In this document: positions 48,801-60,764 of the stretch, piece by piece
How positions within the stretch are numbered: the first letter of the stretch is position 1
Layout of the letters: every line of letters starts with the position of its first letter
NCBI GenBank assembly: GCA_028274465.1
Contig: CM051458.1
Span: 86,262,085 to 86,326,084 of the forward strand
DNA length: 64,000 bases
Reading direction: 5' to 3'
DNA from: Plantago ovata
Lineage: Eukaryota; Streptophyta; Magnoliopsida; Lamiales; Plantaginaceae
The notes under the pieces: model-generated
What the model was told of the DNA's origin: nothing
Seen by the model: only the letters and a program-made list of their open reading frames with translations
Database searches by the model: none
Position numbers and translations under genes: made by a program

Positions 48801-51350
48801 CCAACTAATAAATCTCATCAAGTTACTTGAACCTCTGTAAAACCAATAATTTGGACTAGATTGGTAAAAAGTCCAAGAAATGTTTCATGGACTTTATTGT
48901 CCAGATTGTCTTTCCTTTTGAACATTGTTTGCCTATTTAAAAAAAAAAAAATTAAATTAACCGAAACCGAACCTGTTTTCTTTCATCATGAGCAGCATTA
49001 GGATGATGTACATGTTTCTTTTATCAGTATGATGTTTTGCCTCCAGAAAATTCAAGGTTCAGTAATCATGTATGTGGGATTTGATAAGGCACAACCCAAC
49101 TGACTAGTCGCATCTGGATTAGAAGTACTTTCGGGTCTTCGTGATTCAATCCTATGTTCTGAAATGTAACTATATCGTATTGCGCAATGCTGCACTGGGT
49201 TCATGACTGTTGATTATTGATTGAGAATATTAGATGTAAATCTGGAGGATATCACTAGAAAATTTCAGAATTTCCAGAGTTGGTAAATTTCTTTTCATTG
49301 GACGAGAATTGTATCCCAGTCGGTCATGGTGGACGATTGATTACAAGTCTTCTGAAAGTCTTTCAGGAAAATCTGGAGTTCTATTGTTGATATTTTATGT
49401 CTCAGATACATTCTTGTCCACCAGTCTTCATGTAAACATTTCGCTGCTGCTGTAGTTTAAGATTTGTTAATAGCGTAAACATACGATTTAACTATGGCCC
49501 TTTGCCTTCTGCAAATGTTAAGATTTCGAGATGCATATTAGATACCAGACGCATTATTCTAACTCCATCCGGGATGTTACGGGTCATTTTCTTTAATCTG
49601 CATTACACCCATTGGAATCGAGCAGACGAAGTTGAATGACTGATTGTTTCTGGGCGTATCAGTACTTCTGCTTAAATAACCTCTTACAGCAGGTGACCTT
49701 TCTTTTTAGGTGGAAATTTCAACATTTCAATGTTGTCTTGGAAACTTTCTTCCCAAGTATAGTGCACTTGCTTTCCTAGTTGTTATCCTTAATGTCATCT
49801 TATGACGTTATATTTCTTTCGGTCAGAAGTAGTGTGTCAATTGTCTTGAATGATAGTGATTCAAATATGGCTTCTGGAGAAGGTCAAGGTGTGTGCTGTA
49901 TGTTGACTTACAAAGCTGTATAAGCATGAAATCGTTTCAGAGGCCATTTCGCTTGGGAACACTGTAATACTGTATGATTGAGATAAGTAGAGCCGTCTTA
50001 TAAACTATTTTAGTTGTTGATTATCAATGGATCCTATGTTCGTAACGAAAAGAAAGAATCGCATCCTATGTTTGGTTCTTGGTGTAGATTTTGTATTCTG
50101 AGTCTCTGACATGACATTGTTTCGAACTGCCACGATGAAGAAATGACGACGGCAGAGTCTATGGCTGCGCCCAGTGAAAATGAAGGACCAACTTCAGATC
50201 ATGGGTCCATGCCTTGGCCCATTATGATTGATAATGAAGAAATTAGTGGTGAATGTTAATTACTTCTTGTGTGCACTGTGCACAACGAAGAAGTATTAGC
50301 AAGTTGGCTTAACCTTGTGTGAAAAGGATCATCTCATCAAGACCCAAACTGTTTTTTATATTCTTCAAGATCATGCAAATATTTGGTAAAATAGTGCCTA
50401 GTGGATAGTGGTGCCATATCTTAATCTCTTCACTTCATAGCTCATGTGTCTGCTATGATATACTATCCCTCCTACAGATAAAAATGTATGCAGAAATAAT
50501 TTATCAAAGTCGAAGGCCCCGTACCCTTTATCATGAGGTGTATACCATAGATGAATCCATTTAGAATTGAATAATCGGAAATCATTATCATTCATATATA
50601 CTATTTCTAAAATATGTTTTTAAAAATAGGAAAAGTACAAAAAGAGTTTGTGAGGATCACAGACTAGAACTTTAAATCATTATCTACATAAACTCACCCT
50701 TCATAAAAAAAATCTTAAATTTTTTAAATATTTGTTTAATATTAATCCAACAACAACAAACAGTCAGATGGAGTATTTATGTTTGTCACTTCGTGTAATA
50801 AAATACTTCGTACTACTAAAGTCGGCTTCACTTTCACCTGAACAATATCTTAGTACACAAAATCCAAAAGGGGACCTAGTATTTTTAACTTGAGATGTTA
50901 TACATCCACACGCTTGGGTCACATAAAAATTACAAGAAATATGTTCATGGAGTATTATTAATGTGACACCTTGGATATTTGTACTTGTGGTGGTCACAAA
51001 TAACAAGATAAAGATGAATATATCTTCTTTATCCATGCATCATGCAGACACTCCAAACGAAACTAAATGCGCTTGTAGCCTCTGGAAATTTGACTTTGCC
51101 TAGCTCCATAAATTATCTTCGTGAGTTTGGTTTATGACCTACATAAGCAATTAGCTTGGCTTTAGTATGACATAAGCAATCAGATTAATAATATGTATTG
51201 TGGATTTTATGGAGCGTCTGATTGTATCATAAAAGTCGATTTGATATCGATCACAATTTTTGTTGCGCTTTAAAATTATGTGATCGTCAAAAGTTTAAAC
51301 TTCGAGCTTGCTCAAAAGATTTTCAATATGTTTTCATATAAACTATAAAT
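45876..51350. other. Long gene-poor stretch
   Basis: No gene, long repeat or RNA could be supported in about 5.5 kb. Base composition is moderate, with few long A/T runs compared with other intergenic parts, so it might hold exons of a gene I could not assemble, or old transposon DNA. The short ORFs here lack recognisable domains. Confidence 0.4.
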
Positions 51351-51857
51351 TCATATTATATAAGTATAGAATTGGTCAACGATGATCATACTTATAGAGT
51401 TTTTTTTCTTTTTCTTTTTCATTTTCTTTTTTAACCCTAGTATTTGATACAGTTGCAGAGTAATGGTACTTAAAACTTCATCAACACAAGAAATATATCT
51501 CAAAATTCTGAGAGGCTGATTTTCATACACCTCACAATTTAAACCCAGATCTGCCATTGAAGCTTCTATGCTGTTGAAAACAACAAGTGTTGATTTACCA
51601 TCAGGAGCAAAGTCTAAAGGTATGAGGAATTCCCCTTCTATGATACAATGTGAAGAACTTTTACAGGGTCGGTAATGTTGTTGTCCTGGGTAGATTTTCA
51701 ATAGACAACGTCCAGAGATCCATCGTTTGACTATGAGCCTTTGCAATGTTGAGCCTCTGTTGTAGATTAGTTTCATGGGCACCTCCATCACAGGATCGAA
51801 AAGCTCATCTTTCTTGAACAAAACAACTTTATCACTAATCACGGACAGTGTTTCCAT
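51351..51857 (-). CDS. Uncharacterised ORF, 168 residues
   Basis: Opens with ATG at 51857. Residues 1-130 have normal amino-acid composition with alternating hydrophobic strands (KLIYNRGSTLQRLIVKRW, GEFLIPLDFAPDGKSTLVVF, LRILRYISCVDEVL). The last 35 residues include a Lys-rich stretch from an A-rich tract and are probably not native. The β-strand-like pattern could be part of an F-box-associated or similar repeat domain, but I cannot identify it. It stands back-to-back with a LINE that begins ~70 bp upstream. It may be a partial gene. Confidence 0.4.
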   Translation of the reverse strand: METLSVISDKVVLFKKDELFDPVMEVPMKLIYNRGSTLQRLIVKRWISGRCLLKIYPGQQHYRPCKSSSHCIIEGEFLIPLDFAPDGKSTLVVFNSIEASMADLGLNCEVYENQPLRILRYISCVDEVLSTITLQLYQILGLKKKMKKKKKKNSISMIIVDQFYTYII

Positions 51858-51929
51858 TTCATGCGTAGTAGCTTAGCAGCAGAGAACTGAAAGCCCAGGT
51901 GACAATTACCAGATTAGCTCCTACTAGGC

Positions 51930-52942
51930 TACCCAAATGCAATACCATTTAGATCATGAAATGAAATATATCCTTGAAATTAAAGGTTTAGATTTTCCCA
52001 ATAAAATTAAGATATTTTTATGGAGGCTCCTACATAATGCCTTGCCCATTCTTGCTAACTTGGAACGTAGGGGTCTTAGGATTGATTGCTTGTGTCCTGT
52101 TTGTGGCTGTTCGGATGAAACTTTGTTGCATGTCTTTAAAATCTGTCATTTTGCACGCTGTTTTTGGGCATTATCCAGTTTGCCTAACGAATTCATTTTG
52201 CCAGATTCACAGAATTTGGATACTTGGATTGACACAGTTCGCCACAACCTGTCAAAGAAGGAGTTTGCCGTTTTTGTTTCCTCCTGTTGGGCGATATGGG
52301 GGAACAGGAACCATAAGATTCATGAAGGAGTGGCGTATGATCCAATGGAGTCGGTTGAGTTCGTGCAGAATTATTTACACAGATTTGCAGCGGCAAAAAG
52401 CATGTACAACAACACCCCTTCGCGAGCAGCAGAGACACAGCAGGCCTGGATTCCACCACCCTTAAATGTGGTCAAGGTAAACTTTGATGCGGATGTCCGA
52501 ATATCGGAGTCTGGGAGCAACCTTGGTTATGTTATTCGAGATCATACTGGTGCCATCATTGCGTGGGGATCACAATTTCTTCCACATATTATTATACCAG
52601 AAGTTGCTGAGGCTATGGCTGCGTTGGTTGCTGTTAGACGCGCTATTCATCTGGGCTGTAGTCGTATCTACTTAGAGGGTGATTGTTTAACAGTCATACA
52701 ACAAATCATGCAGAGAGCACCATTCTCTCGCATAGGCGGAATCATTGAGGAAATTCATGCAATCACTTTGAACATTTCTTTTTCAGTTCTTCATGTTAGA
52801 CGCGATTTTAATAAGGCTGCACATGTAGTGGCCCATGATTCTTGTAGTGATTGTGAAGGAACTTTCGAGTTTCCGTTTGTGTATCAGGATGCTCCGGCTA
52901 TTTGATGATTAATATATCATTCTTTTACTCAAAAAAAAAAAA
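51930..52942 (+). mobile_element. 5'-truncated LINE (L1-type): zf-RVT and RNase H
   Basis: A single open frame (51937-52905, 322 residues) carries the C-terminal domains of plant L1-type LINEs. A reverse-transcriptase zinc-binding region (KIFLWRLLHNALPILANLER, CPVCGCSDETLLHVFKIC) is followed by an RNase H domain (VNFDADVRIS, GYVIRDHTGAIIAW, VAEAMAALVAVRRA, YLEGDCLTVI, RRDFNKAAHVVAHDS). The acidic RNase H residues are present. The reverse transcriptase and ORF1 are missing. An A-run (52930-52942) marks the 3' end. The uninterrupted frame suggests a young insertion. Confidence 0.9.
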
Positions 52943-53128
52943 TAAAATAAATATATATATATTTTAAGTTCTGGTAAACGGGCTTAAGTAAGTGGAGACC
53001 TACTTCAATTCACTCCCTCAACATGAGCTTAAATAAGTGGAAACCTACTTCAATTCTTTTACTCAATCTGCGTTGGAGATGTTATTGAAGTAAAAAGGGT
53101 AGTGACTGATTATGGTTACCAATCCATA

Positions 53129-53378
53129 ACTTGCAGTGACATATACTTCAATAGATTCTGAGTTGGTCTTATTTATTTTCTTCTATTAGTTTTCATTTTG
53201 TGAATCACACTTGTAATAAAGCAGCCCATATGGTTGCACATGACGTTTTCGTAGATAGCTTTGGTTTTGAATCTCTTCCATTTGAGAACTCTGATGTAAC
53301 CTCTTGATTGTTTCTTGGACCAATAGATGACCGTTTTCATTGTAAAAAAAAAAAAAAAAAAAAAACTTGCAGTGACAT
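53129..53378 (+). mobile_element. Short LINE tail with exact 14-bp target-site duplication
   Basis: The insert at about 53143-53364 ends in a run of 21-22 A. Its frame NHTCNKAAHMVAHDVF...SDVTS then stop is the extreme RNase H C-terminus of an L1-type LINE. It is bounded by acttgcagtgacat at 53129-53142 and 53365-53378. It belongs to a different subfamily from the LINE at 51930. Confidence 0.9.
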
Positions 53379-54399
53379 TTAGAAGTAGTGACAAGGTCTT
53401 GAAGTTAATTTACATCATTAGGTGTGATTGGTCCACCAATTTTATCTCGTTCTTTCTTTATTATTATCTCCAATAATAACATAACCATAATTGAAACACA
53501 TAGAATTATCTACTAAGTATACGATTTATAAGGTAGCTATATGATAGACACATAGTAGAAACAATTAGGGGCCGTGGGGACATGAGACGCAAAGATTTTG
53601 GTGCAGCATAGCATATACTTCAATAGTGATTGATCGATTGCAATTGATGTTGCTCCAAATTAAGCACAAAATGGCATGGGCACACTACAAATTAATTAGA
53701 ACATTCATGTTATATCACCAACTTGGAACTTGGATTGGGCCCGCCCCCCCTCAGTGTTTTGATACCTTGAACCTTCCCAATTCACACACACTTGACCACG
53801 AGGACAGGACCCCTTTCCTTCACATCCTTGTTCCCCAGCTCTTTAAACTTCCATATATGCTTCGTACCTATCCTCTTAGGGGCCATCACAAATATTCACA
53901 ATAGTGCGTGTGTTCATTAATAACGAAGCTACACCCATATGTGTTCTTGTCAATCAGATACATCATTATGTAAAGTTACAATAACAGGCACGCACCGTCT
54001 ATGGATTTATGGATTTTTTTTCTCGAAAGAATATATACCTTGGGATAATTTTCGCTCGCAAAGCACGGAGATTAAATTGAATAAAGTGTTAAGAAAAAAG
54101 TGTCATCACTCGACTCTACAAGTTTGTTGGTTTATTCCCTTTCTTTCTCTTGAGTTGTCTTGATGCTTGGAGGGAGCTTTGGGGTAAGGGACTCATGTAG
54201 GATTGCTTGTTCAATCTTATCTTGGGTTTTAATCCTTGTTTGGTTGAACCCTTGGGTTTAGCTTTCTTGAAGAACTTAAGGTCTACTTGAGTAGGGATCC
54301 TTTTGGATCTATAAATTCCTATTCATAGTCTTAACCATTCTTGATTACACTTTTGCTCACGTCTTAAATTACTTGTCAGTAGACGAGCATAGTAAGTAG

Positions 54400-54999
54400 G
54401 AACCAATTGCAGCCATCCCGCGGTTACAAGGATGGACCTTGACGTTTGATGGACAAATGGTTGTTCCTATTTCAACTAGTTCGCCAAATGCATGTGTATT
54501 GGCATAGGGTGGAGGAATGTGATCCTTAGTGTCCTCAAGTTTTGGGTTGTTTCTCGGTCGTGGGTTCGGTTGTTTCTTTCCTTGAGGTTTTGTTGTTTCG
54601 TTGCCTTCCGGTTTGTGGAAATTTTTACTTTGGTTGCTTTTACTTGTGCTTATCTCCGTAGTTTCCATTGGTGCGTTTTGTTGGAGCCAAGTGTCTCGGT
54701 GGTCGTGACTTTCTTGAGCGAGCTCTGCTTGAGTTTTTGCCTTGGGCTCTTTTTCTTGCCTCCGTTGGTGTTTGAAGGTTTTTGAGCTAGTCGCGGTATC
54801 TTTAGTGCTTCGGTTTAGGTTTCTTTGTATGAGCCCTTTTCGTGAGTGTCCCATGACCCTTAGGAGAAAATCATCTTCCGTATTCGAGCTAAGTCCCCTA
54901 GACTTGCAACGTTTCGCGGTGCATCCCTTATGCACCTTTTCTTGTATTGTTAGCTTTCGGTTGCTTATTAATGAGTTTTACAAGTTAAAAAAAAAAAAC
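54400..54999 (+). mobile_element. Probable retroposon 3' end
   Basis: The sequence ends tcggttgcttattaatgagt, then ttacaag and an A-run (54987-54999), like plant LINE 3' UTR ends. An acatcatt word follows the A-run and also occurs at about 53969, a possible target duplication that would make the insert ~1 kb. Neither strand gives a recognisable domain; the open minus-strand frame here is low in hydrophobic residues and judged spurious. Confidence 0.4.
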
Positions 55000-55977
55000 A
55001 TCATTGTTACTCCGTAAAATTTTTAACGGGCATTTGCATTGAACTACATGTATACTAGCTAGCTACTCCATATACTCCATATATATCTGAATTCTTCTGA
55101 TAATCTGATGGATGGATCTGAGCCGAGCATGCTCTTCACGGGGCAATGCAAATTGCAAACTACTCGAGGTCCACGAGCTTCAATTTCAACCCTACATGGT
55201 ACTATACTACTGTATATGCTTAATGCATGCCCTTTTTCATATCCTCAGCTCATTGAACTAATGAATCCATTTTAACCTTAATCGCCATGGTATATATTAC
55301 AAGAGGATCAGAGTATCATCATCAATCGGAGATCTAAGTGATCCATAATATTCATCTATTTTTCTAAGTTGTTTACGTATTCTTTTTCGTCCATTTTTTT
55401 AGTTTTTTTTTTTTATAAATTTTTATATCACAATTTTATTATATACCACTAAATCAAATGTCACGTATTATATTAATATAAAAAAATCATTTTAAAATCA
55501 AACGTAAATAATTTAAAAAAGATAGGAATATGTTGGACCACGTACATTATATAATATAATAATTATTATAATAGCATCATCAGTAAATTATGTAGAGGAC
55601 GATAGATCTATTATTCCATCTGCAATTGATCAATATAAATATCGGATTGTTTGTCTATTCCCTTTGGTAGTAGAGACTAGTAGAGGACAAACATATTCGT
55701 AGAACCAAGTACAACATGTATCAATCATCAAATATTACACATATACTATATTTATTAAATAAAAACTATATATTAAATGTGACCCGATCGATCGATCGAT
55801 CCTAGTACAATTTTGTAAAACATGTGTCAATGCACCACTAAACTAATTGAAGCCGGAATTGACCAGTCGACTTTTACAGTAGTTGTAGTACTAGTACAGG
55901 GACATTATTAATATATGAAAAGAAACTCCAGCTTTTCGTGGTTCCACACATAGCTAAACACGTTCCCGGATAATTTA
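55000..55977. other. AT-rich intergenic DNA
   Basis: No gene seen. A short (GATC)n tract lies near 55785-55801. Confidence 0.4.
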
Positions 55978-55979
55978 TA

Positions 55980-56240
55980 CTCCCTATGTTATATGATAAA
56001 AATTGTCATGTGTTGATTTCTTTAGATCAATAAATTTTAATTGTGATTCGCGATTAATGTTAAACTATAATGATAAAGTATATATTAAGAAATTATATTA
56101 TGAAATATTAGATTTTATATTTTCATAATATAATTTCGTTAAATACTATATCACTTTAGTTTAAGAGTAATCGTGAGTCAAAGTTGAAAGCTGTTAATCG
56201 AAAAAAGTCAAAACATGATACTTTTGATAGAACAGAGGAG
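55980..56240. mobile_element. Stowaway-like MITE with TA target duplication
   Basis: Ends ctccctatgttatatgat and ...gatagaacagaggag, flanked by TA on both sides (55978-55979, 56241-56242). Long imperfect inverted arms; no ORF. The core matches the MITE at 61864-62119 (aaactataatg.taaa.tat, agagtaat.g.gagtcaaag). Confidence 0.8.
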
Positions 56241-56329
56241 TATCATGACCGGCATAATATCGGAGTGTTTAGATATCCATTTTGATAATAATTTTTACAT
56301 ATGAATTTCTTTTTGTTTTTAACGTAAAA

Positions 56330-56480
56330 ACTTTCTATTAGTAACAACCAATAGGTACAATGGTTGATCCAAGTAATCCAGGTCAGTTCGCACCAAAAGT
56401 ACAATAAAACACATTCATATATTTACATATATCACCCCTGCTATATGATTCATTTGCATCTAGATCCAAATAGATCAATC
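56330..56480 (-). mobile_element. Possible minus-strand retroposon tail
   Basis: A T-rich start (tttttgtttttaacg) followed by sequence whose complement carries gtgttttattgtacttttgg resembles a retroposon 3' end in reverse. No duplication was identified. Confidence 0.25.
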
Positions 56481-56499
56481 TATTAGATCAAGCTATTCC

Positions 56500-58204
56500 T
56501 ACGTGTGTAATGGGCTATTTTAAATTACCGGATTACTTGTTGCATGAGATTGAATCTATGGTATGGAGGTTTTGGTGGGGAATGGAGCTAATAGGAAAAT
56601 TCATTGGGTGGCTTGGCATAAACTTTGCGAAAGTAAAAGAGATGGTGGAATGGGGTTTAGGGACTTGAAATCTTTTAACCTTGCAATGTTAGGAAAACAG
56701 ATTTGGCAAGTGATTTTTACCCGAATGCTCTTCTCAGCCGAATCTGGAAAGCGAAATATTTTCCAGATTGTGATGTTTTGGAGGCGGTTCCTAAGCCAAA
56801 TTCGTCTTTCACTTGGAAGAGTGTGTGTAGCGCCTTAGATTTATTTAGGGAAGGGATTCGATGGAGGGTAGGCAATGGTTTGTCTATTGATATTTGGCGT
56901 GATGGGTGGATTCGGGACCATAACTTTGAGTCTATTACACCGAATTTCTTAGATATCGGTTGTACGAAGGTTGCAGAGTTAGTGAGAGAGGATGAAGCTA
57001 GTTGGGATGTTGAAGTTGTAATCACTCTAGCTATTTTGGGAGGAAGACGCCACTGAAATTCTACAGATTCCTATTTCTAGCCAAGGGCGGGAGGATATTC
57101 GAATATGGCACTATAATAGGAGTGGGCTTTACTCGATCAGTGAAGTCGGCATACTATCTTGCAATGGAGTCTGCTATCCGAGCGTATCACTGTCGAGTCG
57201 GGGGTACTAGTGGGTCCATGATTTATAGCTGGAACTGGGTGTGGCAAATGAATATACCAAATAAATTAAAAGTTTTATGTGGCGATTGTTGCATAATGCT
57301 CTGCCAGTTCTTATAGCTTTGAGTCAGAAATGACAGTCTGTTGGCGTCTTGTGTCCTCTGTGCCTATCTAATGTTGAATCTCTATTGCATGTGTTACGGG
57401 ATTGTTCATTTGCGCGATGTTTTTGGGCATGTCATTATACTATTGCTAATGTTTTCTGTTCAGATCTGCCAAGTATGTGGGACCGGTATCATCAAGTTCG
57501 CATGGTGGTTGGTAAGAACAGTTTGGAGCAGATTGTGGTATCCCTGTGGGCGTTATGGAATGCAAGGAACAATACCATGCACGGAGATAGTGTCAAGGAA
57601 AATCCACAGACTAGCTTTAAATTTGTTGTTCGTTTCTTGCAGCAGTACAAAGCGGCCCAAGCTATTTCTATTAGAAATGCGCAGGTGGAGCATATTGTCC
57701 GGTGGAGGCCGCCTTTGGAGGGATATCTCAAGCTCAATTCCGATGATGGGGTGTCAGAAGGTATTGGTGCAAGGTTGGGCAACGTACTTAGAGATGACAC
57801 AGGGCATGTTATGGTGTGGAGTCGAAAAATTGTTCCTTACGTGCAAAATCCTGAAGTGGCAGAAACGCTGTCTTTAAGGGCAGGTATGAGATTAGCACTA
57901 CAACACTTATTTTTGAATGTCCAATCTGAAACAGACCGTAGTACTCTGGTCCAAAAACGGAATGATAGAGAGCCCTCTTTGGCAATTGCTGGAAGTGTGG
58001 TAGATGGATGATATTAAAGGTTTGACGGCATACTTTAGCTCTATTAAGTTTTCTTTTGTTTCTCGAAATTGTAATAAGGTAGCTCATATATTAGCTTATG
58101 ATGCTACGAATGATTGTAGTGGGATAGGTAGTTTGCCGTTTGACAATCCTGATGTATCGATTTCATGAAGTATCTATATATTTCTCTTTCTAAAAAAAAA
58201 AAAA
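56500..58204 (+). mobile_element. 5'-truncated LINE (L1-type), frame-disrupted
   Basis: Pieces of one L1-type ORF2 lie in order on the plus strand but in different frames: PTCVMGYFKLPDYLLHEIES then RFWWG; NGANRKIHWVAWHKLCES and GMGFRDLKSFNLAMLGKQIW (RT C-terminus); FTWKSVCSALDLFREGIRWR and GNGLSIDIWRDGWI; CPLCLSNVESLLHVLRDC (zinc-binding); LKLNSDDGVSEGIGARLGNV and AHILAYDATNDC (RNase H). At least four frame changes separate them (for example near 56575, 56720 and 57290), so this copy is dead and older than the one at 51930. An A-run at 58192-58204 marks the end. Confidence 0.88.
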
Positions 58205-58334
58205 GCCCAAAATTTGAAAAATTGTGTTTTTCCTATAAATCTACCAAACAACGACTTATCTAAAAATGACATATAAGCCCTTGTTCTTCTCTGTTTTTCT
58301 TTTTAACTTGTACTCTTTTTTTTTTTGAAGTTTA

Positions 58335-58500
58335 TCTTCTCCGGTTCCGGAATAATTATTCCGGCACTAGATTAACACCTCCGATCTGGAGCTGATTCCG
58401 ACACTAGATTAACAGCTCCGATCTGGAGCTGTTAAAGCTTCAAATCGGAGCTATAACAACTCCGATTTGGAGCAATTAACAACTCCAGAGATCAGAGGTG
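58335..58500. repeat. Palindrome cluster
   Basis: ccggaataattattccgg (58347-58364) is a perfect 18-bp palindrome. It is followed by two copies of cactagattaaca.ctccga and several ctccgatctggag / agctccgatctggagct inverted units. It is probably the terminus of a small DNA element; no partner end was found. Confidence 0.6.
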
Positions 58501-58539
58501 TTGTGTTATGTTCTCTTCGTATGAAAACTCATTAATTTA

Positions 58540-58690
58540 AATTATGTCAGTCCAGTTCAGGTTCATTCTGTCTGTTTAGTTATATTCAGGTTTGCTTAGT
58601 TATATTTTATAATACAAATAAATTCAGTTCAATTTTGTTCATGTTCGTTCAGTTCAGTTCCGTTCAGTTATGTTCAGACGAAAAGAACTA
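58540..58690. repeat. Degenerate gttcagtt-type short repeats
   Basis: About ten variants of ttcagttc/gttcag in 150 bp, as in subterminal regions of CACTA-like or other DNA transposons. Confidence 0.4.
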
Positions 58691-59460
58691 AAGTTCCAAA
58701 TTGGAGGTGTAACAACTAATTTTAAACCACCTTATAATTTATTATAGTCGTATATACTTAATTAATGCGGGCAATAGCTCAAGGTGATAATTTTAATGCA
58801 CGCGATTACGGACGGAATTACATGAGCATGGCTGAAATTTGAAATGGGAAGTTAGTAACTCACGGTAGTAGGGAATAGGTGGTTGAATTGAATAGAATAT
58901 TAATGGAGGCATTGCATAGGAGACAGGTGTGGCTGGAAATTGATTGTGGGGATGGAAATATGTGGGTGGGGGCTATTTGGGGACAAACAGCCGGCCCATG
59001 GTTCCACGTTCACTGGACCACCCGCGGATTTATTCATGTCATCCCTTCCCTTCCCTCTTTTATCCATCGCATTTTTACCCGCCGGGTCCAACGGAATTAT
59101 TCTTCGCAAACACAAGACAGGATTTCACATTTTTAAGGTAACTTCATACATTTCGAATATAGATAGATATATATATATATATATATATATACATCGAACT
59201 GACATTATATGAATTGAACTGAGTCCAATACCAAAAAAAAATAAAATAATATTTAGCTGAGTGTTACTTAGAAAGTTAATTAGAATGTAAATTTTAAATA
59301 CTTAAATATGAACCGAATAGAATTTAAAAGGAATAATTATAAATTAGTGATACTTTTAAAATATTCTATCAAATTAGTGTAACCTAAATACTTTCTTACA
59401 AATTAGTGATACTCCTAATTTTAGTATTAATATACTCCTAAATTTAGTATAAATAAGGGG
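58691..59460. other. Intergenic DNA with a locally GC-richer block
   Basis: No gene recognised. 58930-59110 is richer in G and C than its flanks and open in several frames, but no domain is seen. An (AT)n tract lies at 59165-59191. Confidence 0.4.
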
Positions 59461-59765
59461 TTTTTTTTTTTTATAGAAAAGATGATATATATAATTCAAT
59501 CATCACCATCAAAATGCAATTACAATCATCATCATCAAAATGCAATTACAATCGTTCATCATCAATTTAAAACATCAATTTGAAAGGGTAAGAAACCAAA
59601 TCCAGATGAGCCTATCCCAAAGTCATAGCTCAGCTTATGCACAAGAATATTGGTCTCTCTTCTCACATAAGTAAAAGTAGTGCTATTAAGTAAGTAGCGA
59701 GCAGATTTGATATAAACATAAATTGCTCCCGCATCTGCAGCTCGAGATTCCATATTAGCATTCAA
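59461..59765 (-). mobile_element. 5'-truncated LINE tail, minus strand
   Basis: A T-run at 59461-59473 is the poly(A) of a minus-strand element. The frame 59562-59765 reads ESRAADAGAIYVYIKSARYL, then TTFTYVRRETNILVHKLSYD, the C-terminal RNase H region of an L1-type LINE. A small duplication (tcatcatcaaaatgcaattac) lies within its 3' UTR at about 59500-59550. Confidence 0.7.
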
Positions 59766-60518
59766 GGCCTAATCAATAATAAGGTTAATTAGAATTGCTA
59801 AATTTTCTCGACTAACCACATTGTCTCACGTATATTTTAGTCGGTCAAATACATATTAAAATATCACGCATCATTACTCTCACTTAATCGTGTTTATTGC
59901 GTAATTTCGGTGATACTTTTGGTGGCGCTACTGATGATGCTCGTTTACAATTTGGAAAATGCCAGTGCTTATCAAGTTGTAATTAAGGATGCTTGGATTT
60001 AGAAGATGTAGATGATTGTCAATTTTTAGGATGCTTGAAAATTGAATGATACTTGGAATTAGAAGATGTCGATGCTTGTTAATTGTTAGGATGCATGTAA
60101 TTTGGGTTGGATGCTTGGTGAATTGGAATAATTGTCCACACACGAGATTTAAGGAGTATGATACGATTTTAAATCTATTATTAGGTAGAATTTGAATTGT
60201 GGATGCATGTATAAATCTAATAGATAAACTAAAAGTTAATAATATTAATATATAGTAAATAAGTTACTTAAAATAGGTATGGTTAATTTAGTGTTCACAT
60301 ATTTAGACACTAATTTGTAAGAAGTTTTCATGTATCACTGATTGGATAGAAACTATTAGGAAAATCACTAAATTTTGTAATTAACCCAATTTAAAATAAT
60401 ATTTTTTTTCCATTGTTATAGCATTGATATTTAATCCTATTACTTAGGTACAAGTCCTAAAGACTCCAAAAAGTTCCCGTCGGATGAGAGAGAACTCGAA
60501 TGAATCAGATATGATCTA

Positions 60519-60762
60519 CTCACTCCGTCGCAAAACAGTTGCACCATTTTGTCATTTTGGGCGTCCCGTTACAGTTGCACCATTTCATTTCTTTGCCATT
60601 TTGGGACATGTATATAATAATTTTATATTCCACCAACACATTTGAGTGGGCATAAATCACCAATAAAGTAAAGTTAACTTCCACTATCAATATAACTCAA
60701 TATTTAACTCTCATCCTTATTTTCTGTGCCCAAAATCAAATGATGCTCTAATACGGAGGGAG
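60519..60762. mobile_element. Stowaway-like MITE with TA target duplication
   Basis: Ends ctcactccgtcgcaaaacag and ctctaatacggagggag with TA on both sides (60517-60518, 60763-60764). It is 244 bp, AT-rich inside, with no ORF. It belongs to a different subfamily from the two MITEs at 55980 and 61864. Confidence 0.8.
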
Positions 60763-60764
60763 TA

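Noticed and set aside
54369-54935. 188-residue minus-strand ORF
   Set aside because: Low in hydrophobic residues and antisense to a region that ends in a plus-strand A-run, so it is more likely retroposon UTR.
58879-59136. 85-residue ORF in a GC-richer block
   Set aside because: No domain, and all three plus frames are similarly open, so it is likely not coding.
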